Assembly (NCBI RefSeq): GCF_938045465.1
Contig: NZ_CALIBF010000099.1
Span: forward strand, 1-9,789
Source: an uncultured Campylobacter sp.
GTDB lineage: Bacteria; Campylobacterota; Campylobacteria; Campylobacterales; Campylobacteraceae
Direction of reading: 5' to 3'
Length of the DNA stretch: 9,789 nt
Part shown: piece by piece, positions 1-7,457 of the stretch
How the letters are laid out: the number at the start of each line of letters is the position of its first letter
How positions within the stretch are numbered: position 1 is the first letter of the stretch
Translations under genes and position numbers: made by a program
The notes under the pieces: model-generated
What the model was told of the DNA's origin: nothing
Seen by the model: only the letters and a program-made list of their open reading frames with translations
Databases searched by the model: none

Positions 1-1321
1 GGCTAAGCACGGCAGACCGGGACCCGTATGGTTGGATGTGCCGCTAGACATACAAGGCGCGATGGTGGACGAAGCAGATCTGATAGAATTTGAAATCCCC
101 GAAGCGCTGAAGTTTGACACAAAAATCCCGCAGGTTCTAGATGCGTTAAAGGTTGCGAAGCGCCCCGTTATCATTGTAGGTAACGGCGTAACGCTTGCCG
201 GCGCTAACGAAGAATTTCTAAAACTAATCGAAATTTTAAAAATCCCCGTTATCGGTACTTTCGCTAGATACGATATCGTTAGAAATGACCATGAGCTGTT
301 TTTTGGTAGATATGGCACTATTGGCAATAGAGCGGCAAATTTTGTCGTACAAAATTCCGATCTCATCATTGCTATAGGTGCTAGATTAAATATCCGTGCA
401 GTCAGCTATAACTGGGAATTCTTCGGCAGAGAAGCCAAAAAAATTTTAGTTGATATCGACCAAAACGAACTAAACAAAAAAACTATTGCCACAGATATTA
501 AGATAAAATCCGATGCGAAGGTTTTTATATCGGATTTGCGATCTGCGTTGAAAGACGAGCTGGATTTTGGATTTTGGCTTGAAATTTGCAAAAATTACAG
601 AAAAAATTATCCTACGATTGAGCCTTTTAGACAAAATGTAAAAGAGTGGGTTGATTCATATAATTTCTTCGATGTGCTATCTAATCATAAACGAGATTTA
701 GTTTATGTATTCGGTAACGGTACGGCATGTGTTTCATCTTATCAGAGCTTGCGCTTATATGAGAATCAAAAGGTGGTAGTAAATTCGGGTTGTGCTTCGA
801 TGGGGTACGATCTGCCTGCCGCAATCGGTGCTTGTTTCGCAAATGGTAAAAAAGATACGATTTGCGTTACGGGTGAAGGTAGCTTGCAGATGAATATTCA
901 AGAGCTTCAGACAATAATTCATAATAAGCTTCCGATCAAAATCTTTGTTCTGAATAATGCAGGCTATATTTCTATCAGAAATACTCAAAACAACTTTTTT
1001 AAAGGGCACAAGGTAGGCTCGGATAAAGATAGCGGCGTCAGCTTTCCTAATATCGTAAAATTAGCAGAGGTTTATGGCTTTGAAGCCTGCAGGATAGAAA
1101 ATCAGCTAAATTTAAAAGGGGAGTTGGAGGAAATTCTATCCAAACCAGGTGCGGTAGTTTGTGAAATAATGCTTTCGCCTACTGAAAAAATGGAGCCAAA
1201 ATTATCGTCTAAGATAAAGCCTGACGGCAAAATGGTTTCAAAGCCACTTGAGGATATGTTTCCGTTCTTGCCGCGAGAAGAATTTTATAAAAATATGATA
1301 ATTAAGCCGGTAGATGAATAA
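1..1321 (+). CDS. ThDP-dependent acetolactate-synthase-like enzyme, probable YerE-type sugar C-acyltransferase (5' partial)
   Basis: The frame is open from base 2 and gives 439 visible residues; the N-terminal ~150 residues of a usual ~570-residue acetolactate-synthase fold, including the catalytic Glu region, lie off the window. The first visible residues, GRPGPVWLDVPLDIQ, match the family's end of the pyrimidine-binding domain. A FAD/central domain follows (GNGV near visible residue 60; GRYGTIGNRAANF and DLIIAIGAR near 102-127). The ThDP-binding domain then starts GEGS (291-294) and ends in NN (318-319), a 27-residue span normal for this motif, although the usual GDG reads GEG. The C-terminal tail (SKPLEDMFPF) is of a type I recall in LPS-locus members rather than amino-acid-pathway ones. 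No regulatory subunit gene is nearby, and RfbH is in the same operon. By analogy with Yersinia YerE it would decarboxylate a 2-oxo acid and transfer the acyl group to C-4 of CDP-4-keto-3,6-dideoxyhexose in the cytoplasm. The fold is sure; the substrate is inferred. The apparent TTG at 32 is an internal Leu codon. Confidence 0.85.
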   Translation, partial: AKHGRPGPVWLDVPLDIQGAMVDEADLIEFEIPEALKFDTKIPQVLDALKVAKRPVIIVGNGVTLAGANEEFLKLIEILKIPVIGTFARYDIVRNDHELFFGRYGTIGNRAANFVVQNSDLIIAIGARLNIRAVSYNWEFFGREAKKILVDIDQNELNKKTIATDIKIKSDAKVFISDLRSALKDELDFGFWLEICKNYRKNYPTIEPFRQNVKEWVDSYNFFDVLSNHKRDLVYVFGNGTACVSSYQSLRLYENQKVVVNSGCASMGYDLPAAIGACFANGKKDTICVTGEGSLQMNIQELQTIIHNKLPIKIFVLNNAGYISIRNTQNNFFKGHKVGSDKDSGVSFPNIVKLAEVYGFEACRIENQLNLKGELEEILSKPGAVVCEIMLSPTEKMEPKLSSKIKPDGKMVSKPLEDMFPFLPREEFYKNMIIKPVDE

Positions 1322-2042
1322 AGCTGTGGTTTTTGACTTAGACGGGACTATTTATTTTGGGAGTAAAATTGCCGATTTTGCTTTGCAAACTATAGATGAG
1401 CTTCAATCCAATGGTTATAATGTCTTATTTTTTACTAATAATTCAACTAAAACAAGAGTTGAAATTTTAGATAAATTAATTCATATGGGTATAAGAACTA
1501 CTGTAGATAAAATATATACCTCAGCTTATGCTAGTGCTATATTTTTGCAAAGAAATGATCTAAGAAATATATTTTTAGTTGGTAGCCGTGGTTTTAAAAG
1601 TGAATTAACGAATGCAGATATAAATGTCGAGGATGAGTATAGTTGTGAAGCCGTGGTAATTGGGCTTGATTTAAATTTTAACTATGAAATTTTATCAAGA
1701 GCTCTTATTGCATTACAAAAATCTCGTAGAATAATAGTGGCAAATACAGATAAAAATTTCCCGGTAGAAAATGGTCTTTTAAGACCTGGTGCCAATGCTA
1801 TGCTAAGTGCAATACTTGGTAGTATTGATGAAGAAATTAAGCTGGATATAGTAGGAAAGCCAAATCCTTTTATGCTCGAAATTTTATGTAAGGATTGGGG
1901 GCTTGATAAACAGCATATCGCTGTGGTAGGTGATAGGATAGAAAGTGATATGGCTATGGCAAAGAATTTTAATTGTAAAGGAATTCTAGTTGGCAATAAT
2001 ATTACATTGCTGGATGTTAAGAATAAAATTTTAAGGAGCTAA
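1314..2042 (+). CDS. HAD-IIA family (NagD-like) phosphatase
   Basis: This 242-residue protein carries all four haloacid-dehalogenase motifs. Motif I is DLDGT with nucleophile D8 and acid D10; motif II is FTNNST at 40-45; motif III is the Lys in GKPNP (K182); motif IV is GDRIESD at 206-212. The C2-type cap between motifs II and III and the DLDGTIY/TNNS variants place it in subclass IIA with NagD and p-nitrophenyl phosphatases. Length is normal for the class. The ATG lies 8 bases inside the end of the ThDP-enzyme gene with only a weak Shine-Dalgarno, so translation is probably coupled. The substrate cannot be read from sequence. Its place between a ThDP enzyme and a pyruvate-type aldolase suggests dephosphorylation of a sugar phosphate or aldol product in the same pathway; that is inference. 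Its base composition is more AT-rich than that of the flanking SDR and rfbH genes. Confidence 0.88.
   Translation: MNKAVVFDLDGTIYFGSKIADFALQTIDELQSNGYNVLFFTNNSTKTRVEILDKLIHMGIRTTVDKIYTSAYASAIFLQRNDLRNIFLVGSRGFKSELTNADINVEDEYSCEAVVIGLDLNFNYEILSRALIALQKSRRIIVANTDKNFPVENGLLRPGANAMLSAILGSIDEEIKLDIVGKPNPFMLEILCKDWGLDKQHIAVVGDRIESDMAMAKNFNCKGILVGNNITLLDVKNKILRS
2033..2038 (+). promoter_or_regulatory. Shine-Dalgarno of the aldolase gene
   Basis: AAGGAG lies 5 bases before the ATG at 2044 and overlaps the last codons of the phosphatase gene. It is among the strongest ribosome-binding sites in the window and fixes the aldolase start. Confidence 0.8.
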
Positions 2043-2043
2043 A

Positions 2044-2829
2044 ATGAATGTTTTAGAATACGAGATGATCGATATTCTTAAAAGACTTAAAGACGAATAT
2101 GGTGTTTTTGAGATCAAAGCAGAGTACGAGAATGAAGGTAGTAGGCAGGAGGAACTTTGTAGACTAAAAGATATTACCTCTAAAGTTGGGCTTCCTATTA
2201 TTATGAAAATTGGAGGCGTCGAAGCGGTAACCGATATATATAACGCTATTACTCTAGGTGTAAATGGTATCATAGCGCCGATGGCAGAAACAAAATTTGC
2301 CGTTAGTAAATTTTTGGGAGCTATAAACACTTTTGTTGCTGAGGATAATCGCAATGACATAGAATTCGCGATTAATGTAGAAACTATAACCTGCTATGAT
2401 AATTTTGATGATATTCTATCCTTGCCTAATATAAATACTCTTTCTGGCGTAACAATCGGAAGAGTCGATTTTACAAGTTCGATGGGTAAAGATAGGAGCT
2501 TTGCAGATAGCGATGAAATGCTAAGACATTGTGAAAATATTTTTACTAAAGCGAGAGCTAAGGGATTAAAATGCGGTTTAGGTGGAGCCATATCTGCGAA
2601 GTCATGCGATTTTATTAAATATCTCATTTCCAAAGGACTACTTGATAAATACGAAACGCGAAAGATAGTATATCACAAAGATGCTGTAAACAATATAGAA
2701 GCCGGAATTTTAGCTGGCGTTGAATTTGAATTAGCTTGGCTTAAAAGCAAGCGTAGGTATTATCACAGAATCAAGTCCGAGGATGAGAAAAGAATCGAAA
2801 TGCTTGAAAAAAGGCTAAGTAACAGATGA
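2044..2829 (+). CDS. HpcH/HpaI-type aldolase (aldolase/citrate lyase family)
   Basis: This 261-residue protein has the layout of the HpcH/HpaI metal-dependent aldolases (phosphoenolpyruvate/pyruvate TIM-barrel superfamily). Visible landmarks are PIIMKIGGVE (51-60), a GVNGIIAPM strand-loop (72-80), a probable metal-ligand Glu in INVETI (E113), and a probable second ligand Asp in GRVDFTSSMGKDR (D142), in the position of the family's G(P/R)xDLxxxxG loop. A charged, helical C-terminal tail follows (about 233-261). Family members cleave or form bonds between pyruvate (or acetyl-CoA) and an aldehyde or oxo acid. The usual active-site Arg of HpaI is not obvious here; K55 may occupy that area, so the exact reaction is open. 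It sits two bases after the phosphatase stop and overlaps the SDR gene by four bases (ATGA). In this context it may supply a 2-oxo acid to the upstream ThDP enzyme; this is inference. Confidence 0.75.
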   Translation: MNVLEYEMIDILKRLKDEYGVFEIKAEYENEGSRQEELCRLKDITSKVGLPIIMKIGGVEAVTDIYNAITLGVNGIIAPMAETKFAVSKFLGAINTFVAEDNRNDIEFAINVETITCYDNFDDILSLPNINTLSGVTIGRVDFTSSMGKDRSFADSDEMLRHCENIFTKARAKGLKCGLGGAISAKSCDFIKYLISKGLLDKYETRKIVYHKDAVNNIEAGILAGVEFELAWLKSKRRYYHRIKSEDEKRIEMLEKRLSNR

Positions 2830-3755
2830 ATCTTTTCATCACGGGCGGTAGTGGTTTTATCGGCTCGCATCTAAAAAAGCGTCTTGCGCTAAATGGAAAT
2901 TTTAACGTTTTCGCTCCCAAAAGCAGCGAGCTAAATTTGACCGACGAAAGCGCGGTTGACGATTTTGTCCGTGCGCATAAAATCGATACTATCGTTCATC
3001 TCGCCAATCGCGGCGGCGGTCGCGATACGCTGGATATGACAAATGTGACCGAGTATAATTTGCGGATCTTTTTCAATATCGCCAAGCAAAAAAACAAGGT
3101 CGCAAAGATTATATCGTTTGGAAGCGGTGCAGAGTACGGTAAACACAAGCCGATAATAAATGCTCGTGAGGATGATTATAAAGAGGCGCTTCCGCTTGAT
3201 GAATACGGTTTTTACAAAGCTATCACGTCGCATTACATTGAGGATTGCGCGGATAACATTATCCAGCTTCGTTTATTTGGAATTTACGGCGAGATGGAGA
3301 ATTACCGCTATAAATTTATCACAAATGCCGTAGTAAAAAACTTACTGTACCTACCCATCACGATCAATCAAAACGTATTTTTTGATTATATGTATGTCGA
3401 TGACCTGTTAAACGTAGTGGAATTTTATATAGAAAATGACGCGCGGCATAAAATTTACAACGCAAGCAGCGGGACAAAAATCGATCTACTCGGCTTGGCT
3501 GCGCTAGTAAATGAAGCGAGCGATTTTAAATCGGAGATAATCGTACTAAATAAAGGGCTAAATAACGAATATACTTCCGACAATAGCCTGCTAAAATCTG
3601 AGATGGGAGATATGTTTAAGCTTACGTCGCATTTGGAAGCGATCGGTAAAATTCATAAATATTTTAAGCAAAATTTTACTAGCCTAGACTTAGATACCAT
3701 CAAAAAAGATCCATATTTGGGAAAAATCAATGAAATTTGGAAAGGCAAAAAATGA
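2826..3755 (+). CDS. Extended SDR: NAD(P)-dependent sugar epimerase/dehydratase/reductase
   Basis: This 309-residue extended short-chain dehydrogenase/reductase begins with a nucleotide-binding Rossmann motif, FITGGSGFIGSH (TGGxGFIG at 6-13). The catalytic set is visible as a Ser-rich strand, SFGSGAEYG (97-105), and YGFYK (Y127-xxx-K131). The fold matches NAD-dependent epimerase/dehydratases that act on nucleotide sugars, and length is typical. Such enzymes next to rfbH are usually the final reductase or epimerase of a CDP-3,6-dideoxyhexose route: abequose or paratose synthase in Salmonella, or YerF in yersiniose synthesis, which reduces the side-chain ketone. With a YerE-like enzyme in the operon I favour the branch-reducing role, but sequence alone cannot separate this from a 4-ketoreductase. 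The start overlaps the aldolase stop as ATGA, and an A-rich AAAAAAGG site lies about 11 bases upstream. Codon use is more GC-rich than in the phosphatase gene. Confidence 0.85.
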   Translation: MNLFITGGSGFIGSHLKKRLALNGNFNVFAPKSSELNLTDESAVDDFVRAHKIDTIVHLANRGGGRDTLDMTNVTEYNLRIFFNIAKQKNKVAKIISFGSGAEYGKHKPIINAREDDYKEALPLDEYGFYKAITSHYIEDCADNIIQLRLFGIYGEMENYRYKFITNAVVKNLLYLPITINQNVFFDYMYVDDLLNVVEFYIENDARHKIYNASSGTKIDLLGLAALVNEASDFKSEIIVLNKGLNNEYTSDNSLLKSEMGDMFKLTSHLEAIGKIHKYFKQNFTSLDLDTIKKDPYLGKINEIWKGKK

Positions 3756-5083
3756 CCCCTCGAGAATTAAAACAAGAAATTTTAGAAAAGACAAAAGAGT
3801 ATTATAGGCTGGTTCATGAGCCGGCGCAGAGGGCTAAATTTGAACCAGGCAAAAGTCGCGTAAATTACGCAGGCAGAGTCTTTGATGAGCACGAAATGGT
3901 AAATTTAGTAGATAGTTCACTTGATTTTTGGCTCACATATGGCGCATATTCTAAAAAATTTGAAAAAGAATTTGCCAAAATGCTTGGCATAAAATGGGCA
4001 TTTTTGGTAAATAGCGGAAGCAGCGCAAATCTACTTGCATTTTTTGCACTTACCTCGCCACTTCTAAAAGAGCGCCGCATAAAAAAGGGCGACGAAGTCA
4101 TAACAGTAGCGGCAGGCTTTCCTACGACGGTTGCGCCTATCGTGCAATACGGTGCCGTTCCCGTTTTTGTCGATATGGAGCTTGAGTATTTTAACATAGA
4201 CCATACGAAGCTTGAGCTTGCGCTTGGTCCAAAAACGAAAGCCGTCATGTTAGCTCACACCTTAGGAAATCCTTTTAATATAAAAGCCGTGAAGGAATTT
4301 TGTGATAAGCATGATTTGTGGCTTATCGAGGATAACTGCGACGCGCTGGGTTCTCTGTATGATGGTAAGCCGACCGGCACATGGGGAGACATAGGTACAA
4401 GTAGCTTCTACCCGCCTCATCATATGACGATGGGTGAGGGCGGCGCCACATACACAAACAATCCGCTGCTTAAAAAAATTATGCTAAGTATGCGTGATTG
4501 GGGACGCGATTGCTGGTGTGAGAGCGGCGTAGATAATACCTGTGGCAGGCGCTTTTCGCAAAAATTTGGTGAGCTACCGCTCGGGTACGATCATAAATAC
4601 GTTTATTCGCACTTCGGATTTAATTTAAAAACCTCCGATATGCAAGCTGCCGTGGGATGCGCTCAGATAGATAAATTTTCTAGCTTCGTGCAGCATCGTA
4701 GGCAGAATTTTAAAAAGCTTTACGATGGGTTAAAAGATATAAAGGAGCTTATTTTGGTTAAAACCCAGCCGCATTCTGAGCCTAGCTGGTTCGGCTTTAT
4801 GATGACGGTTGCAGACGGGGCAAAATTTAGTAGAAATGAGCTTAGCGAGCATCTAGAGAAGGCGGGCGTGCAAACAAGAAATTTATTTGCGGGCAATATG
4901 ATCAAGCACCCGTTATTTGCAGATCTTAAACGCGGGGTAGATTATAAAATTTCAGGCGAGCTAAAAAATACCGATAAGATAATGAACGATAGTTTCTGGG
5001 TAGGCGTATATCCCGGTATGAGTGATGAGAAGATAGGGTATATTATAAAAGTAATTAAAGAATTTATATCCACTAAGAACTAA
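3752..5083 (+). CDS. rfbH: RfbH: CDP-4-keto-6-deoxy-D-glucose 3-dehydrase (E1), PLP and [2Fe-2S]
   Basis: This 443-residue protein removes the C-3 hydroxyl of CDP-4-keto-6-deoxyglucose with an electron-donating reductase, giving CDP-4-keto-3,6-dideoxyglucose, the common precursor of 3,6-dideoxyhexoses. It has the DegT/AspC fold-type-I aminotransferase frame (NSGSSANLL at 87-95; a cofactor-binding IEDNCDALGS at 192-201). The usual PLP Schiff-base Lys is replaced by His in SFYPPHHMTMGEGG (H223/H224), the hallmark of E1. Four cysteines, C196, C254, C256 and C264, give C-X57-C-X1-C-X7-C, exactly the [2Fe-2S] spacing of Yersinia/Salmonella E1. Both features exclude an ordinary sugar aminotransferase. 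The ATG at 3752 overlaps the SDR stop as ATGA and follows AAAGG by 6 bases; an upstream in-frame TTG at 3737 is less likely. The E1 reductase, rfbF and rfbG are not in the window and are presumably upstream or elsewhere. Confidence 0.97.
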   Translation: MTPRELKQEILEKTKEYYRLVHEPAQRAKFEPGKSRVNYAGRVFDEHEMVNLVDSSLDFWLTYGAYSKKFEKEFAKMLGIKWAFLVNSGSSANLLAFFALTSPLLKERRIKKGDEVITVAAGFPTTVAPIVQYGAVPVFVDMELEYFNIDHTKLELALGPKTKAVMLAHTLGNPFNIKAVKEFCDKHDLWLIEDNCDALGSLYDGKPTGTWGDIGTSSFYPPHHMTMGEGGATYTNNPLLKKIMLSMRDWGRDCWCESGVDNTCGRRFSQKFGELPLGYDHKYVYSHFGFNLKTSDMQAAVGCAQIDKFSSFVQHRRQNFKKLYDGLKDIKELILVKTQPHSEPSWFGFMMTVADGAKFSRNELSEHLEKAGVQTRNLFAGNMIKHPLFADLKRGVDYKISGELKNTDKIMNDSFWVGVYPGMSDEKIGYIIKVIKEFISTKN

Positions 5084-5131
5084 GTTGGATTTGATGAATT
5101 GAAAGAATTTTAAAAATAGGGAATATAAAAT
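5084..5131 (+). other. Short intergenic gap between sugar-synthesis and membrane modules
   Basis: These 48 AT-rich bases are the only real gap between genes. I see no convincing hairpin terminator or paired -35/-10. An AGGGAA at 5118-5123, 8 bases before the ATG at 5132, is a plausible Shine-Dalgarno. The gap marks the drop in G+C after rfbH. Confidence 0.5.
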
Positions 5132-5392
5132 ATGCCAAATAAAGCTGTTTTAAAGCTATCTGTATTATTTTGTATTATTGTATTTTTGATTTATAAAGTA
5201 GGAAAAAAAATTTTTATTGCATATGTTGATCCAACCGTAGATAAATATAACTATTTTAAATGGGTTTACTATTTTATGAATCAAGAAAAGGTTTTTACAT
5301 TCAATTTTTATCTATTCTATATTTTTATCATCTCTGCTTTCTTTTCTTTAATTTTATGGTATAAAATTTATAAAGATAATATCGATGAATAG
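5132..5392 (+). CDS. Small two-helix membrane protein, function unknown
   Basis: I do not recognise this 86-residue protein. It has a hydrophobic segment at about 8-21 with a following basic patch (KVGKK), a short polar, aromatic-rich loop (about 32-56), and a second hydrophobic segment at about 57-77, ending in a charged tail. This predicts two inner-membrane helices with both termini on the same side. A plausible AGGGAA ribosome site precedes the ATG, and the stop overlaps the next start by 8 bases. The gene order therefore supports a real, co-translated gene rather than a chance frame. Base composition matches the AT-rich genes that follow. It could be an accessory subunit of the large downstream membrane protein, or a remnant of a larger membrane gene; it is in a different frame from that gene, so a simple single split gene is not indicated. 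An A8 run lies at 5203-5210. Confidence 0.65.
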   Translation: MPNKAVLKLSVLFCIIVFLIYKVGKKIFIAYVDPTVDKYNYFKWVYYFMNQEKVFTFNFYLFYIFIISAFFSLILWYKIYKDNIDE

Positions 5393-7457
5393 CATTTTGC
5401 TTAAAATAAAAGGTTTTAATTTTCATCTTTGTGCTAAATTGGCTATAGTAACTTTAATAACTATACAAATTTCATTCTATTTTTATGGGATTTTCTCGGA
5501 TTTTAAACTCGCAAACGAGTTTAGATATATAGATGAACAAACAATATTAGATAATAATAAAATTGTTTCAAACGATCAATATATCAAAGAAAATTTATGC
5601 TTTAGTCCTAATAATATAAATTATAAATTTAATTCATACGATAATATTTTTTTATCCGGGAATAAAGGAGGATTTAATTTTCAAAATAATCCCAAATTCT
5701 TAGTCTTTGATCCGTATTATAGGCATATCAGTGTAGATATTTATAACAAATTTAGAACTCATATAGAAAACATCGCTTATAATAAAGATTATAATCTAAC
5801 TTACTATGAAGCTAGAAATTTAAATAGCATAAATAGCATAAATAGGTACGGCGTAGATGTCTTTTCGCATTCTTATCCTATGTTTGGTGCTGATACACTA
5901 AGCAAGCTTAAAGAAAAAACTGATTTTATAGCATATAATATTTTTGAGCAAAATATACAAATTCTTAGTAGATATTATTGGGAAGAAACTCCGTTTATGT
6001 TAAATCCCATAAATGAGTTGGATTTAGGTAGAAATAAGTCGGAAATTTTTTCTCAATATGGCTTTCTAAGCCTATATCCTATTAAATTTATAATGGAAAA
6101 ACTTGGTGGCATAAACGTTGGTAATTTTGAAAAGGCAAAAAATATAGTATGTATGGTTTATTACGTTATAGCGATAGGTTTTATATTTTTATTTTTCAAG
6201 GATAATTATCTAAGACTTATTTTTATATTTTTGTTAAGTATCAAATTCTTTTCGATTTCTTATTATTTGTATCATTACGGTCCAACATACTTTGATACAA
6301 GACATTTCTTTGATTTGATAATAATATTATTTTTATTATATGCTATAAAATTTAAAAATTTTAATTTTATGTTTGAGATAATCTCCGCACTATTGGCACT
6401 ACTTTCTATTTTAATAGCGAATGATTTTGGGCTCTATATCTTTATATCGCTCTTGGGGACATTTATTGTAGAGTACGGGACAATTGCTGCAAAGAATAAG
6501 ACATTGTTAGATATAAAAAAGCTCTTTTTTATATTAATTTATATTATTCTGGGAGTGTTAATTTATATAAAATACCCTTTTATGAAAAACCCGTCGGTAA
6601 AATATTTTTTAAATGGTTTCTATTCTTTTAATATTCCCTCTGCTTTATTGCTTATGGTATTGTTAGTAATATTTATTCAATGGCTATTATTAATATTCTT
6701 TTATAAGAAATTACAAGATGATAAGCATTTATTAAGTTATATATTTTTATTATTTTATACAAGTTTTTTTTATACTTATATGGTTTGGAAGGTAGATTTA
6801 TCTGCCGTTAATTTCTTTATTAGCGCTATTCCTTTTATTGTAATTTTAAATTTGTTACCCAATAAAATTAAAAAAGTGATTTCTATATTTTGCATATTTA
6901 TATGTGCGTTAATGTATGCTAAATTCTCTATTTCTTATATTAAAGAGATTTTTGGCTATGAAAAGATATTTGCAGCGCATAAAACCTATAAATGGGATCA
7001 TGATAGAGCAGGAGGTATAATTACCACATATCCTTTTGATAAATTTCAAAACTCGATTGATCTTATAAATAAATACTCTTCTAATACAGATGAAGTATAT
7101 ATGATATCAAAGTATGACAATATACTGCAGTTTTTCAGTAAAAAATATAGTGGATTAAAGTATTTTGAGTTACGCTCCTTTTTAGTATCAGATATAGAAT
7201 ATAATGAAGTCTTAAATCTTATAAATAATAAAGCTGATATTTTATATGTAGATAGCGATATAGATAGAGACTATAAGGCAGAAATGAAAGAAAGACGATT
7301 CTTTGATATATATGATGAATATTGGTACAATGAAAATGTAAAGCAGAGAATACCGAAGTTGGAAATATTATCTAAGCTATTTGATGAAGTCAAGGAGGAT
7401 TATATTTTGATTGAAAGGGGAGAATTAATAGATGTATACCGAAAAAAATCAAAATAA
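5385..7457 (+). CDS. Large polytopic membrane protein, putative GT-C-type periplasmic glycosyltransferase
   Basis: No named family is recognised with certainty. The 690 residues contain an N-terminal membrane helix (about 18-38), then a long hydrophilic stretch (about 40-250) that starts with an acidic YIDEQ (48-52) just after the helix. About nine further helices span 253-518, and a soluble C-terminal domain covers about 520-690. A helix followed by an acidic pair in the first outer loop is the usual layout of GT-C enzymes, which use polyprenyl-phosphate sugars; QYGF (224-227) and YHYGP (296-300) resemble aromatic-Gly motifs I associate with uncharacterised GT-C-like proteins. Its setting with gtrA- and gtrB-type genes suggests the role of the serotype-specific transferase of a gtr cassette, attaching an undecaprenyl-linked sugar in the periplasm. 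Start is weakly supported (AAAGAT upstream) but coupled to the previous stop. The gene is among the most AT-rich here. Alternative: a polymerase- or ligase-like membrane protein. Confidence 0.6.
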   Translation: MNSILLKIKGFNFHLCAKLAIVTLITIQISFYFYGIFSDFKLANEFRYIDEQTILDNNKIVSNDQYIKENLCFSPNNINYKFNSYDNIFLSGNKGGFNFQNNPKFLVFDPYYRHISVDIYNKFRTHIENIAYNKDYNLTYYEARNLNSINSINRYGVDVFSHSYPMFGADTLSKLKEKTDFIAYNIFEQNIQILSRYYWEETPFMLNPINELDLGRNKSEIFSQYGFLSLYPIKFIMEKLGGINVGNFEKAKNIVCMVYYVIAIGFIFLFFKDNYLRLIFIFLLSIKFFSISYYLYHYGPTYFDTRHFFDLIIILFLLYAIKFKNFNFMFEIISALLALLSILIANDFGLYIFISLLGTFIVEYGTIAAKNKTLLDIKKLFFILIYIILGVLIYIKYPFMKNPSVKYFLNGFYSFNIPSALLLMVLLVIFIQWLLLIFFYKKLQDDKHLLSYIFLLFYTSFFYTYMVWKVDLSAVNFFISAIPFIVILNLLPNKIKKVISIFCIFICALMYAKFSISYIKEIFGYEKIFAAHKTYKWDHDRAGGIITTYPFDKFQNSIDLINKYSSNTDEVYMISKYDNILQFFSKKYSGLKYFELRSFLVSDIEYNEVLNLINNKADILYVDSDIDRDYKAEMKERRFFDIYDEYWYNENVKQRIPKLEILSKLFDEVKEDYILIERGELIDVYRKKSK
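5821..5846 (+). repeat. Short tandem repeat, 9-base unit
   Basis: Two copies of AAATAGCAT followed by a partial third (AAATAG) sit inside the large membrane-protein gene and encode Asn-Ser-Ile-Asn-Ser-Ile. The unit length keeps the frame, so copy changes would alter length by three residues only. Confidence 0.6.
7414..7422 (+). promoter_or_regulatory. Shine-Dalgarno of the acyltransferase gene
   Basis: AAAGGGGAG lies 9 bases before the ATG at 7432, inside the 3' end of the preceding gene. It supports a start that overlaps the upstream gene by 26 bases. Confidence 0.7.

Noticed and set aside
1..1321. ThDP gene as biosynthetic acetolactate synthase (IlvB)
   Set aside because: No ilvH or ilvC follows, the C-terminal tail is of the LPS-locus type, and it is embedded in a deoxysugar operon; the final decision needs a tree.
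3737..3751. In-frame TTG as a longer start for rfbH
   Set aside because: The ATG at 3752 overlaps the SDR stop as ATGA and has AAAGG six bases upstream; the extra five residues have no support.
3865..4248. Antisense open frame of 127 codons inside rfbH, and similar minus-strand frames elsewhere
   Set aside because: They are mirror frames of strongly conserved coding sequence, lack recognisable domains and ribosome sites, and lie wholly inside real genes.
3752..5083. RfbH gene as an ordinary sugar aminotransferase
   Set aside because: The PLP lysine is replaced by His and four cysteines have the exact E1 iron-sulfur spacing, so it is a dehydrase, not a transaminase.
5124..5131. TATAAAAT before the 86-residue gene as a -10 promoter box
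   Set aside because: It directly abuts the ATG, leaving no room for a transcript leader with the observed ribosome site, and such strings are common in AT-rich DNA.
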